Source of the DNA: Actinoplanes sp. M2I2
GTDB lineage: Bacteria; Actinomycetota; Actinomycetes; Mycobacteriales; Micromonosporaceae
NCBI RefSeq assembly: GCF_023544445.1
Contig: NZ_JALPVJ010000017.1
Location: 62,001-126,000, forward strand
Direction: 5' to 3'
DNA: 64,000 nt
Made by a program: the position numbers and the translations under genes. How positions within the stretch are numbered: the stretch's first letter is position 1; each line of letters begins with the position of its first letter. Below the pieces are notes generated by a model that saw only the letters and a list, made by a program, of their open reading frames with translations, did no database searches and was not told the DNA's origin. Of this stretch, positions 40,079 through 48,194 are shown piece by piece.

Positions 40079-41201
40079 AGATCCGGTATCCCTCGGGCGC
40101 CTCGTCCAGCGGCATCACGTGGGTGGCGAGATGCTCGGTGGTCAGCTCGCCCTTGGCCATCCGCTCCAGCAGCATCGGGATGTAGCGCTGCCCGTGCATC
40201 TGCGCCCCGCGTACGGTCAGGCCCTTGTTCATCAGGGCGCCGAGCGGGAACTTGTCGACGAACCCCGCGAAGACGCCCAGCACGAAGACCGATCCGCCCT
40301 TGCGGCAGGCGTGGACGGCCTCCCGGACGGCCGAGGGGCGGTCGGTCTGCAGCCGGAGCTGTTGTTTGACCTGGTCGTACGCCTGCTGTGGGCCGGGGGT
40401 GTGAGCCTCCATCCCGACCGCCTCGATGCACACGTCGGGGCCCCGGCCGCCGGTGCGGTCGCGCAGCTCGAGGGCCACGTTCGTCTGCTCGTAGTTGATC
40501 GTCTCGGCGCCGACGTGCTTCTCCACCTGGTGCAGCCGGTTGTCGTACCGGTCGATGACCATGACCCGGTCGGCGCCCAGCAGCATCGCCGCGCGCGCCG
40601 CCATCTGCCCGACCGCGCCCGCGCCCCAGACCGCCACCACGTCGCCCGGCTGCACTCCGCCCAGGTCGGCGCCCATCCAGCCGGTCGACGCCGAGTCGGA
40701 GGCGAACAGCGCCCGCTGGTCGGTGACCTCGTCGGGCACGGTGAAGGCGCCCACGTCGGCGAACGGCACCCGGATGTACTCGGCGTGACTGCCGGGGTTG
40801 CCGCCCATCGCGTGCGAGTAGCCGAAGCAGCCGCCCGGCGCCTGACCCCACAGCGTCTCGGTGATCGCCGGGTTGGTGTTGCCGTTGTCGCAGAGCGAGT
40901 ACTCCTTCTGCGAGCAGAACCAGCACTTGCCGCAGGCGATGAACGACGACACCACCACCCGGTCGCCGATCCGGTGCCGCTGCACGTCCGCGCCGGTCTC
41001 GACCACCTCGCCGACGAACTCGTGCCCGAGCACGTCGCCCTTCTCCATGAACGGGATGTAGCCGCCGAGCAGGTGCAGGTCCGAGCCGCAGGTCACGGTC
41101 TGCTTGACCTTCACGATGATGTCGCCCCGATTGCGGATCTCGGGGTCGGGCACCTCACCGACGGCCAGCTTGTTGACGCCACGCCACTGCAGAGCTTTCA
41201 C
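40032..41201 (-). CDS. Zinc-dependent alcohol dehydrogenase, formaldehyde dehydrogenase-like
   Basis: 389 residues. Catalytic zinc ligands in TCGSDLH (Cys38) and GHEFVGEV; structural zinc cysteines in CGKCWFCSQKEYSLC; cofactor motif GAGAVGQMAARAA. The length, the GYIPFMEKGDVLGHEFVGEVV segment and the long insert VGMEAHTPGPQQAYDQVKQQLRLQTDRPSAVREAVHACRKGG resemble glutathione-independent formaldehyde dehydrogenase-type MDRs. It probably oxidises an aldehyde or alcohol with NAD. The ATG overlaps the preceding gene's stop (ATGA, 41198-41201). Confidence 0.92.
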   Translation of the reverse strand: MKALQWRGVNKLAVGEVPDPEIRNRGDIIVKVKQTVTCGSDLHLLGGYIPFMEKGDVLGHEFVGEVVETGADVQRHRIGDRVVVSSFIACGKCWFCSQKEYSLCDNGNTNPAITETLWGQAPGGCFGYSHAMGGNPGSHAEYIRVPFADVGAFTVPDEVTDQRALFASDSASTGWMGADLGGVQPGDVVAVWGAGAVGQMAARAAMLLGADRVMVIDRYDNRLHQVEKHVGAETINYEQTNVALELRDRTGGRGPDVCIEAVGMEAHTPGPQQAYDQVKQQLRLQTDRPSAVREAVHACRKGGSVFVLGVFAGFVDKFPLGALMNKGLTVRGAQMHGQRYIPMLLERMAKGELTTEHLATHVMPLDEAPEGYRIFKEKEDGCVRSVFLP

Positions 41202-41608
41202 GACAGGCCTCCCGTACGGGTCCGCCGCGTGATCGCCCGCAGCGGCTTGTTCAGTGGTGTGGGTGTCGTGGTCGGACCGCCGGGCTGCAGCACGTCACCC
41301 ACCTCGAGCAGGGACCGGCTCTCGCGCAGGACGCGTTGCACCTCACCGTCGGGCACCTCGCCGCCGGCCGACCGGGCCCGCACCTCGGTGCCGCGGTCAC
41401 CCGGCGCCGGGTGCAGCTGGACCTCGAGGGCGCGCAGCTTCTCGGGCAGGTTCGCGCCGACGTCGTCGAGCGGGCGGAACACGGTCACCGAGTGCCAGCG
41501 CGGGTCGCCGCCGGTCGTGCTCGCACGTCGCCGGACGGCGAACCCGGCGGCCGCGACGCCACCGGCGACGGCGGCTCCGGCCAGGACGGTACGGGGGATT
41601 CGTCTCAT
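41198..41608 (-). CDS. Conserved hypothetical with N-terminal membrane segment, coupled to alcohol dehydrogenase
   Basis: 136 residues. One N-terminal hydrophobic segment (TVLAGAAVAGGVAAAGFAV) follows a basic start, so a membrane anchor or signal. The soluble part begins WHSVTVFRPLDDVGANLPEKLRALEVQLHPAPGDRGTEVRARS, reminiscent of the start of SRPBCC-like proteins but much shorter. Genes of this kind often sit directly before zinc alcohol dehydrogenases in actinobacteria. Function unknown. Stop overlaps the dehydrogenase start. Confidence 0.75.
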   Translation of the reverse strand: MRRIPRTVLAGAAVAGGVAAAGFAVRRRASTTGGDPRWHSVTVFRPLDDVGANLPEKLRALEVQLHPAPGDRGTEVRARSAGGEVPDGEVQRVLRESRSLLEVGDVLQPGGPTTTPTPLNKPLRAITRRTRTGGLS

Positions 41609-41635
41609 CGGCAGCGAGTACCGGACTGGCCGGCT

Positions 41636-42694
41636 TTAAAACGTCCGCCGGTAGAGCGAGCATCCGCGGCACACGTCCGGCGGGTCGGTGCTGTCGAGCC
41701 GGCGCCGGAACTCGCGGTAGGGCGCGCCGTGCCAGATCTGCGGGAACGACTGCTCCTCCAGGGTGCCCAGCGTGATCCGGTCGTCGCCCATCACCATGCA
41801 GCACGGCTGGACGACCCCGGTGCTGGTGATGTACGCGGCCTCCCACGGCCAGGTGCAGTTCCCGCCACCGTGGCCGGCGTTCTCGTCGCCGGGCAGCGCG
41901 GGCAGCCGCAGCCGGAACCCGAGGCGCCCGGCGACCCGCGCGGCCTCGGTGAACGCCGTCCGGGCCCGGTCCACGTCGGCGCCCGTCCACAGCGCCTGGT
42001 TGGCGGTGAACGCGCGGATCCCGTCGTACTCGCCGGTCGCGTCGCCGAAGTCGTGCGACAGGTTCTGCACGCGCACCTCGTCGATGCCGATGCCGCTGAG
42101 CAGCCGCACCAGCTCCGGCAGCTCGCCGACGTTGTCGCGCATGGCCACGAACACCACCCGGATCCACGGGGTGGAGCTGCCGGCCCGCTGCTTGGCCCGC
42201 ACCAGACCGGCCAGATTGTCCACGACGGTCTGGAAGGTGGCGCCCGCGCGGATCGACTCGTACACCCCGGGGCGCGCGCCGTCGAGCGACACGTGCAGCC
42301 AGTCGACGCCACCGGCCACCAGCTCATCGGCCCGCCGCTCGTTGAGCAGCGTCGCGTTGGTGTTGAAGCCGACCCGGATGTCCCCGGCGACCGCGGCGCC
42401 GACCATCTCCATCAGGTACGGCGAGAGCAGCGGCTCGCCCAGCCCCTGCAGCGTCAGCCGGCGGACCGGCACGTCGGCCAGCAGCCGGTGGAACAGCTCC
42501 GGCCGCATCGCGCCGGCCAGCTTGTTCACCGGCGCCCGATAGCTGACCAGGCACATCGTGCAGCGCAGGTTGCAGGCCGAGGTGATCTCGAGCTGCAGGT
42601 GGCGGGGCAGGGGCGGATCGTCGGTCAGGGTCACCATCGATCGCGCGTTCCCGGTGCGACGCGGCGGAAACGGGTCGTTTAGCTGAGCGGTCAT
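41636..42694 (-). CDS. Radical SAM/SPASM domain protein
   Basis: 352 residues. The CxxxCxxC cluster (C41, C45, C48 in ACNLRCTMC) binds the SAM-coordinating 4Fe-4S centre; GLGEPLL, FNTNATLL and HVSLDGA are further radical SAM motifs. The C-terminal ~70 residues contain cysteines in CTWPW, QPCCMV and VCRGCSLYRR, a short SPASM-like region with auxiliary cluster ligands. Such proteins modify peptides or other molecules; no short precursor gene is adjacent. An in-frame ATG at 42637 is an alternative start. Only 16 bp separates it from the divergent CheB-like gene. Confidence 0.9.
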   Translation of the reverse strand: MTAQLNDPFPPRRTGNARSMVTLTDDPPLPRHLQLEITSACNLRCTMCLVSYRAPVNKLAGAMRPELFHRLLADVPVRRLTLQGLGEPLLSPYLMEMVGAAVAGDIRVGFNTNATLLNERRADELVAGGVDWLHVSLDGARPGVYESIRAGATFQTVVDNLAGLVRAKQRAGSSTPWIRVVFVAMRDNVGELPELVRLLSGIGIDEVRVQNLSHDFGDATGEYDGIRAFTANQALWTGADVDRARTAFTEAARVAGRLGFRLRLPALPGDENAGHGGGNCTWPWEAAYITSTGVVQPCCMVMGDDRITLGTLEEQSFPQIWHGAPYREFRRRLDSTDPPDVCRGCSLYRRTF

Positions 42695-42710
42695 CGGGGA
42701 TACTCCATCT

Positions 42711-43745
42711 GTGCCGGCCCACAGCGAACATCAGCGTGATCTCGTAGTGATCGGTGGCTCGGCCGGATCGCTCGAGGTGCTTCCGCACGTCCTCGGGAGC
42801 CTCCCGGCCGACCTGCCCGCGGCCGTCCTCGTGGTCGTGCACTCGTCGGCCGACGATTCCACCGGCCTGGTCCGCGTGCTCGACCGCTGCGGGCCCCTGC
42901 CGGTGGTCGCGGCCACCCACGACGCGCCGCTCGAGCCGGGCCGGGTCTACGTCGCCGTGGCCGGCCGGCATCTGCTCGTACGCGAACGCAAGATGCTGCT
43001 CAGCGTCGCGCCCAAGCAGAACCGGGCCCGCCCCTCGATCGACGCGCTGTTCCGCAGCGCCGCCCGCTGGGGGGGCTCCCGCACGGTCGCGGTGCTGCTC
43101 TCCGGCAGCCTGGACGACGGGGCGGTGGGCCTCGCCGCCATCCACGCCGCCGGGGGCGCCTGCGTCGTGCAGGACCCCGACGACGCCCTGTACCCGAGCA
43201 TGCCGCAGGCCGGTCTGGCCGTCGTCCCGCACGCCGAGATGTTGCCGGGCAAGGAGATCGCGTTCGGCATCCAGGCGCTGCTGTCCGAGAGAGTCGAATC
43301 CTCGACGTTCAGCCCGGACGCCGACCTGGTCAAGGAAACCGACATGGCTGAGAACCGCGCCGGCACCGCCCCCTCCGATCAGCCCGGACGTCCGGCCGCG
43401 ATGAGCTGCCCGGACTGCACCGGCGGGATGAACATCGTCGAATCCGCCGGCGTCGTCCACTACACCTGCCACAGCGGCCACATCTGGTCGCCGCAGAGCC
43501 TGGTCGCCGCCCAGCAGGACAAGATCGAGGAAGCGATGTGGACGGCGGTGAGCATCCTCGACGAGCAGGCCCGCGTCTACGACCTGCTGGCCGACGGCCG
43601 CGCCGGGATGGTGGAACGCCACCAGCGGGCCGCCGCGACCGAGATCCGCCAGGCCGCCGAGACGATCCGCAAACACTTCCCGGAGATCGTGCTCGACACC
43701 GAGATCTCCCTACCCGTTCCGCAGCGGGCCGAAGGCAGCGCGTAG
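42711..43745 (+). CDS. CheB-type methylesterase domain protein with C-terminal zinc-ribbon-like region
   Basis: 344 residues from a GTG at 42711. Residues ~10-190 are a CheB methylesterase: nucleophile GGSAGS (Ser17), VVHSSADD with catalytic His, LSGSLDDGAVGL with Asp. It lacks a receiver domain. After a linker, CPDCTGGM and YTCHSGHIWS supply CxxC/CxxxH pairs resembling a zinc ribbon, then a helical tail. This is the stand-alone CheB-like type found in non-motile actinobacteria; a substrate other than chemoreceptors is likely. No CheR or receptor nearby. 3' end overlaps the epoxide hydrolase gene by 36 nt. Confidence 0.88.
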   Translation: MPAHSEHQRDLVVIGGSAGSLEVLPHVLGSLPADLPAAVLVVVHSSADDSTGLVRVLDRCGPLPVVAATHDAPLEPGRVYVAVAGRHLLVRERKMLLSVAPKQNRARPSIDALFRSAARWGGSRTVAVLLSGSLDDGAVGLAAIHAAGGACVVQDPDDALYPSMPQAGLAVVPHAEMLPGKEIAFGIQALLSERVESSTFSPDADLVKETDMAENRAGTAPSDQPGRPAAMSCPDCTGGMNIVESAGVVHYTCHSGHIWSPQSLVAAQQDKIEEAMWTAVSILDEQARVYDLLADGRAGMVERHQRAAATEIRQAAETIRKHFPEIVLDTEISLPVPQRAEGSA

Positions 43746-44906
43746 CTCGGCCGCGAACAGCTCCGGCTCTTCCCAGGCGGCGAAGTGGCCGCCCCGGCCG
43801 GCCTCGGTGAAGGAGGCCAGGCCGGGGTAGACGTACTCGGCCCAGCTGCGCGGCGCAGCCCAGATCTCGCCGGGGAACGTCGTGAAGGCGACCGGGACCC
43901 GCACCGGGGGAGGCGCCTGTCCGGAGGCGCCGGCCGCGGCCAGGAAACGGCCGAACTCCCAGTACCACCGGGCCGCCGAGGCCCCGGTTCCGGTCAGCCA
44001 GTACAGGGTGATGTTGTCGACGATGCTGTCGCGGGTCAGCCCGCCGGTCGGTTCCTTGTCGACGAACGCCCGCGACATCTTGTGGTAGCTGTCGGTGTCG
44101 TGGTCGAGCATCCAGGCGGCCAGGCCGACGGGGGAGTCCAGCAGGGAGTAGCCGATCGTCTGGGGACGGGTCGACTGCTCGAGAAAGTAGCCGAAGCCGT
44201 CGGTCGTGAACGCGTTCAACTTGTCGTGCGCCGCGCGTTCCTGCTCGGTCCCGGCCGGCAGGTGATCCTTGAGCCCGATCGCGCCGGCCAGCAGGTTGAC
44301 GTGGATGCCGAGCAGACCGTCGGGCGCGAGCCGGCCCATCGCGTCGGTGACGGCGGCCCCGACGTCGCCGCCCTGCGCGACGTAGTGGCTGTAGCCCAGG
44401 CGGTTCATCAGCCCGGCCCAGGCCTGGGCGATGCGCCCGTTCTCCCAGCCGAGCTCGGCCGGCGTACCGGAGAAGCCGTAGCCGGGCAGGGACGGCAGGA
44501 CCAGGTGGAAGGCGTCCTCGGCCCGGCCGCCGTACGCCGTCGGGTCGGTGAGCGGGCCGACCGTGCCGAGCAGCTCGACCACCGAGCCGGGCCAGCCGTG
44601 CGTCATGATCAGCGGCAGGGCGTTCTCGTGCGGCGAGCGGACGTGCAGGTAGTGGATGTCGACGCCGTCGATTTCGATCATGAACTGGGGCAGCGCGTTC
44701 AGCCGGGCCTCGAACGCCCGCCAGTCGTGGTCGCTCGTCCAGTAGCGGGCCAGCTCCTGAACCGTGGCCAGCTGCACCCCTTGGGAGCGGTCGGCGACCA
44801 GCTCCCGGCCGGGCCAGCGGGTGGCCGACACGCGGCGGTGCAGGTCGTCGAGCTGTTCCTCCGGCGTGTCGAGCCGGAAGGGACGGATCTGGTTGTCATC
44901 GGACAT
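43710..44906 (-). CDS. Epoxide hydrolase (EHN domain plus alpha/beta hydrolase)
   Basis: 398 residues. N-terminal EHN domain (IRPFRLDTPEEQLDDLHRRVSATRWPGRE; YWTSDHDWRAFEARLNALPQFMIEIDG). Oxyanion motif HGWPGSVVE, nucleophile GGDVGAAV (Asp in place of Ser), conserved YAQ-like cap residues, and terminal GGHFAAWEEPE with catalytic His. Length and motifs match bacterial microsomal-type epoxide hydrolases that open epoxides to diols. No signal peptide, so cytoplasmic. A stand-alone catabolic or detoxifying enzyme. Confidence 0.92.
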   Translation of the reverse strand: MSDDNQIRPFRLDTPEEQLDDLHRRVSATRWPGRELVADRSQGVQLATVQELARYWTSDHDWRAFEARLNALPQFMIEIDGVDIHYLHVRSPHENALPLIMTHGWPGSVVELLGTVGPLTDPTAYGGRAEDAFHLVLPSLPGYGFSGTPAELGWENGRIAQAWAGLMNRLGYSHYVAQGGDVGAAVTDAMGRLAPDGLLGIHVNLLAGAIGLKDHLPAGTEQERAAHDKLNAFTTDGFGYFLEQSTRPQTIGYSLLDSPVGLAAWMLDHDTDSYHKMSRAFVDKEPTGGLTRDSIVDNITLYWLTGTGASAARWYWEFGRFLAAAGASGQAPPPVRVPVAFTTFPGEIWAAPRSWAEYVYPGLASFTEAGRGGHFAAWEEPELFAAELRAAFGPLRNG

Positions 44907-45016
44907 GTTTCCCCCAAGCGGGGCGGACGGGACATGCGGACGCGGTGATGGTCCGCCCGCGACGAGGCCCGCGCCTCATCCCGCCCGGATGAGTTTCCGG
45001 CCGCCGGGTGGGGCGG

Positions 45017-46189
45017 TCAGCCGAAGACCGAGGCCGCCCATTCCGGGTGGTCGATGAACGGGTTCCGGTTGTGCTGGTAGGCGGCGTAGATGACCTGGTT
45101 GCGGTTGCGCTCGAAGGCGTCCGGCGGGTCCTGGGCGTTCCACTGCAGCAGGGCCGACACCCGGCCGAGGCGGGGAGCGGTGCCGCTGCCGGTGGTGTTG
45201 TCCACCTCCAGGTCGGGCCAGGCGTCGCCGCCCTCATAGCGCACGGCCATGTAGAAGATCATGCGGGCCACGTCGCCCTTGACCGCGGTGCGGGGCTCCC
45301 ACGAGTCGCCGTCGGTGAAGTTGCCGGGGGCGCTCGGCACGGCCGAGCCGCCGTTGTCGAAGTCCTTGTTGTCGCGCAGCGAATTGACGCCGACGTCCTC
45401 GGGGCGCAGGTGGTGCAGGTCGGTGCCGGGCCCGGCACTGGTGCCGAAGTCGCCGTGCGACTTGGCCCAGACGTGTTCGCGGTTCCAGTTGCCGCCGGCG
45501 CCGCCGTTGAGCGATTTGGACCGGCTCACGCCCGAGTACAGCAGGATCACGTTGCCCGCGTTCGCCGGGTCCTGGTCGGTGGCTTTCAAGGCGTTCCAGA
45601 CCGCGTCGTACGACAGGGTGGTCACGCCCCGCGAGACGATCCCGTGCAACGCGTCCTTGAGGGCGTCACCCGATTTGCCGGCCGCCGCGGCGTAGTAGGC
45701 GTCGGAAGAGGGCGGTGGTGTCGTCGGGCCCGGAGTCGTCGGGCCCGGAGTCGTCGGGGCCGGCGTGCCCGCGCCGGCGGTCATCGCGGTCGGCGACTTG
45801 AGGCCGGGATGGGTGAAGTACGCGGTCAGCGTCCCGGTGACGGTGACCGGATCGCCCAGCCGGCCGGGATTGGCGCGCAGGCCGAACGACGACCGGTACG
45901 GGCTGGTCACCTGCACGTAGAGCATGCGAGCGGTGCTCGTCTCGGCGCTGCTGTCGGCGATCGCGATCGCGGTGTCGCCCACGAAGTCGCGGAACCGGAC
46001 CGTCGACGTGGCGGTCGGCTCGCCCACGACGTAGCCGCGGACCGTGCCCGTGCCGCTCTGACCGCTGATCGCCTGGGCCACGGTGAGCGTGGCCGCGGCC
46101 AGCCCGGCCGGCGCCCGTACCCATGTGATCGTCAGGGCGAGCAGGGCGAGGGCGGCCGAGGCGGTGAGCATCCCTGCGCGTCGATACAT
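45017..46189 (-). CDS. Secreted endonuclease I family nuclease with N-terminal OB-like domain
   Basis: 390 residues. Signal peptide (~1-31). An OB-like domain (~33-145: TLTVAQAISGQSGTGTVRGYVVGEPTATS; FVGDTAIAIADSS; GDPVTVTGTLTAYF) is followed by a Pro/Thr linker (TPGPTTPGPTTPP), then the nuclease (~160-390) with NREHVWAKSHGDFG, DLHHLRPEDVGVNSLRDNKDF and PPDAFERNRNQ, the EndA/endonuclease I catalytic pattern. Extracellular degradation of DNA or RNA, probably for nutrients. Transcribed towards the epoxide hydrolase, 110 bp away. Confidence 0.92.
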   Translation of the reverse strand: MYRRAGMLTASAALALLALTITWVRAPAGLAAATLTVAQAISGQSGTGTVRGYVVGEPTATSTVRFRDFVGDTAIAIADSSAETSTARMLYVQVTSPYRSSFGLRANPGRLGDPVTVTGTLTAYFTHPGLKSPTAMTAGAGTPAPTTPGPTTPGPTTPPPSSDAYYAAAAGKSGDALKDALHGIVSRGVTTLSYDAVWNALKATDQDPANAGNVILLYSGVSRSKSLNGGAGGNWNREHVWAKSHGDFGTSAGPGTDLHHLRPEDVGVNSLRDNKDFDNGGSAVPSAPGNFTDGDSWEPRTAVKGDVARMIFYMAVRYEGGDAWPDLEVDNTTGSGTAPRLGRVSALLQWNAQDPPDAFERNRNQVIYAAYQHNRNPFIDHPEWAASVFG

Positions 46190-46261
46190 GCGCTCAGCAT
46201 AGGAAGGCGCGGGTGAATCGGGGGCATATCGGCCTTGTCATACGGGTGTACCTTGCAGGCC

Positions 46262-46540
46262 ATGACGTGGCTGGACGCGATCTGGTGCCTGGTCGGCGTG
46301 CTGACCGAGGCCGGTCCGTCCGGGCTGACCGGTCCGTCCGCGCTGGCCGGGCTGCTGCTGCTCGCCGCGCTGGCCGCGGGGCTGATGCTGCTGTTCCGCG
46401 GTGGCTCCGCCGAGCCGGTTTCGCCCGTCGCGCTGCGCGCCCGTTCCGAGCGGGCCGGCGTGCCCCGTCATCGCGACCCCGACGCCCCGGGCCGGACACG
46501 CCCGAGAGGACCCACCGCGCGGCCCCTGGCGGCCGCCTGA
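46262..46540 (+). CDS. Small membrane protein, DUF6412-like, partner of YidC paralog
   Basis: 92 residues. Two hydrophobic segments (~1-20 and 28-50: ALAGLLLLAALAAGLMLLF), then a basic, Arg/Pro-rich tail (RARSERAGVPRHRDPDAPG). The composition and its place directly before a short YidC/Oxa1 homolog match the DUF6412 proteins of actinobacteria. Function unknown, possibly assisting the insertase. Start taken at MTWLDAIW (46262); a longer frame to 46235 has no ribosome site. Confidence 0.7.
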   Translation: MTWLDAIWCLVGVLTEAGPSGLTGPSALAGLLLLAALAAGLMLLFRGGSAEPVSPVALRARSERAGVPRHRDPDAPGRTRPRGPTARPLAAA

Positions 46541-46634
46541 GATCACCGACGCCTCCTCGAGGCGCCGGGAGCACGACGCGGCCGCTGGTGACGCCTGTCC
46601 GCCAGCCATCCTCATCACCGCGAGGGGTTCCGTC

Positions 46635-47438
46635 GTGTCCGTCTTCAGTGAGCTCATGTCCCTGGTCTATTCGGGGATCTCCGCCCTTCTCCTCTTCTGG
46701 CACTCCGTCTGGGACGCCCTGGCCGGCGACGCGGACGTGCTGAGCACCGACTGGTCGTGGGTGCTGGGCATCGTCTTCCTCGTGCTGACCGTCCGGGGTG
46801 TCCTTCTGCCGTTGTACGTGCGGCAGTTCCGCTCGCAGCGGGCGATGCAACGCCTGCAGCCGGAGATCCGGGCGCTGCAGCAGAAACACCGGGGCGACCG
46901 GCCGGCCCTGGGCGCCGCTGTCTCGCAGCTCTACACCCGGGAGCGGGTCAGCCCGTACGCGAGTCTGCTGCCCCTGCTGCTGCAGGCCCCGGTGTTTCTC
47001 GGGCTCTTCCACGTGCTGCGCCACCTGCGCCCGACGATCACCGACCCGGGCACGCAGACGCTGTACGGCTGGACGGCCGCGCAGTTCCACGACGCCTCGC
47101 ACGCGCTGCTGCTGGGGGCGCCGCTCGCCTCCAGCGTCAGCAGCGGGGGCGCGTCGGTGCTGGTGGCCGGCGTGCTGATCGCCGCCATGGTCACCACCAC
47201 GTTCCTCACCACCCGGCTGTCGATGGCCGGCAGCGGCGCGGCCGACGACCCGGCCCAGCTGCTGATCCGGCGCCTGATGACCTATGGCCTGCCGCTCTCG
47301 CTGCTCGTCTCGGGCATCCTCTTCCCGATCGGGGTCGTCCTGTACTGGACCACGCAGAACGTCTTCGCGCTGGCGCAGCAGGCCTGGTTGATCCGCCGGC
47401 ACCCGCCGATCGAGTCCGCGCCGGCGCCGGCCGGCTGA
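46635..47438 (+). CDS. YidC/Oxa1 family membrane protein insertase paralog
   Basis: 267 residues from a GTG with GAGGGG upstream. Five membrane segments: VLGIVFLVLTVRGVLLPLYVRQFRSQRAMQRLQPEIRALQQKH is the characteristic first core helix plus cytosolic hairpin; LLPLLLQAPVFLGLFHVLRHL and the final GLPLSLLVSGILFPIGVVLYWTTQNVFALAQQAWLIRR complete the fold. It helps insert membrane proteins. The core chromosomal yidC normally sits beside rnpA/jag near oriC; this copy, beside DUF6412, is a secondary, specialised one. Confidence 0.9.
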   Translation: MSVFSELMSLVYSGISALLLFWHSVWDALAGDADVLSTDWSWVLGIVFLVLTVRGVLLPLYVRQFRSQRAMQRLQPEIRALQQKHRGDRPALGAAVSQLYTRERVSPYASLLPLLLQAPVFLGLFHVLRHLRPTITDPGTQTLYGWTAAQFHDASHALLLGAPLASSVSSGGASVLVAGVLIAAMVTTTFLTTRLSMAGSGAADDPAQLLIRRLMTYGLPLSLLVSGILFPIGVVLYWTTQNVFALAQQAWLIRRHPPIESAPAPAG

Positions 47439-47448
47439 CCCGCGGGCG

Positions 47449-47658
47449 TCAGTCCTCGACCCGGAAGCCGATCTTGAGCCGCACCTGGAAATGCGCGACC
47501 TCGCCGTCGACCACCTGGCCGCGGATCTCCTGCGCCTCGAACCACTCGATGTTGCGTACGGTCTGGGAAGCCTTGGCGACGGCCGTGCGGATGGCGTCGT
47601 CGATGCTGGCCGGACTGCTGCCGACCACCTCGCTGAGCCGATAGACGTGGTTGCTCAT
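47449..47658 (-). CDS. Dodecin (flavin-binding dodecamer)
   Basis: 69 residues, the full length of the family. MSNHVYRLSEVVGSSPASIDDAIRTAVAKASQTVRNIEWFEAQEIRG, then VAHFQVRLKIGFRVED, is an almost textbook dodecin, with the flavin-stacking Trp (IEWFE) and the Gln of AQEIRG. It forms a hollow dodecamer storing FMN, riboflavin or CoA. AGGAGG 6 nt before the ATG at 47658 fixes the start. Convergent with the YidC paralog (10 bp between stops). Confidence 0.96.
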   Translation of the reverse strand: MSNHVYRLSEVVGSSPASIDDAIRTAVAKASQTVRNIEWFEAQEIRGQVVDGEVAHFQVRLKIGFRVED

Positions 47659-47861
47659 GTCAGCCTCCTCGCTGCAGATCTCCCGCTCACTCAACCAGAC
47701 CCACGGCGTGAGCGGGAGCTTCCGGCGCCGCGCTCCAGGACCCGCGCCTATCCTCGTCGAGAAAAGTCCGGGGGACGTGTCGGATCCCGGTGGCGGCGTT
47801 CGTGGAACCGGTGAGAGGCCGCCCGAGGGTGCGGCCGCACGACGACAGGAGAGCGATCCCG

Positions 47862-48194
47862 ATGGCCCAGTATCTGTTTTCCGTGCTCGACGACACGGCC
47901 GACTCCGGCACCGAGGACGAGATGGTCGCCATCCGGGCCTTCAACAAGCAGCTTCAGGCCGACGGTCACTGGATCTTCGCCGGCGGCCTGGCCGCGCCGA
48001 GTACGGCCACGGTCGTCGACGGGCGGGCGGGGGAGCCGGTGTTCACCGACGGGCCCTACCTGGAGTCCAAGGAGTTCATGGCCGGCTTCTGGGTGCTCGA
48101 GATCCCCGACCTCGACGTGGCGCTCCGGCTCGCCGCCGGAGCCTCGAAGAGCTGCAACCGCCGGGTCGAGGTCCGGCCCCTCCTCGAAGGATGA
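47862..48194 (+). CDS. YCII-related/DGPF-domain protein
   Basis: 110 residues. MAQYLFSVLDDTADSGTEDEMVAIRAFNKQLQADGHWIFAGGLAAPSTATVV, then FTDGPYLESKEFMAGFWVLEIPDLDVALRLA, is the DGPF (YCII-like) pattern, with DGPY in place of DGPF. These small dimeric alpha+beta proteins are the standard genomic partners of ECF42 sigma factors; their biochemical role is unknown. ATG at 47862 with AGGAG upstream. The stop overlaps the sigma factor start (ATGA, 48191-48194). A TGTCGG at 47778 resembles the ECF42 -35 element TGTCGA. Confidence 0.9.
   Translation: MAQYLFSVLDDTADSGTEDEMVAIRAFNKQLQADGHWIFAGGLAAPSTATVVDGRAGEPVFTDGPYLESKEFMAGFWVLEIPDLDVALRLAAGASKSCNRRVEVRPLLEG

Noticed and set aside
41636-42694. Radical SAM protein as part of a RiPP cluster
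   Set aside because: No precursor peptide, recognition-element protein, protease or transporter gene lies within several genes on either side.
42711-43745. Chemotaxis operon
   Set aside because: The CheB domain has no receiver domain, and no cheA, cheR, cheW or receptor genes are present.
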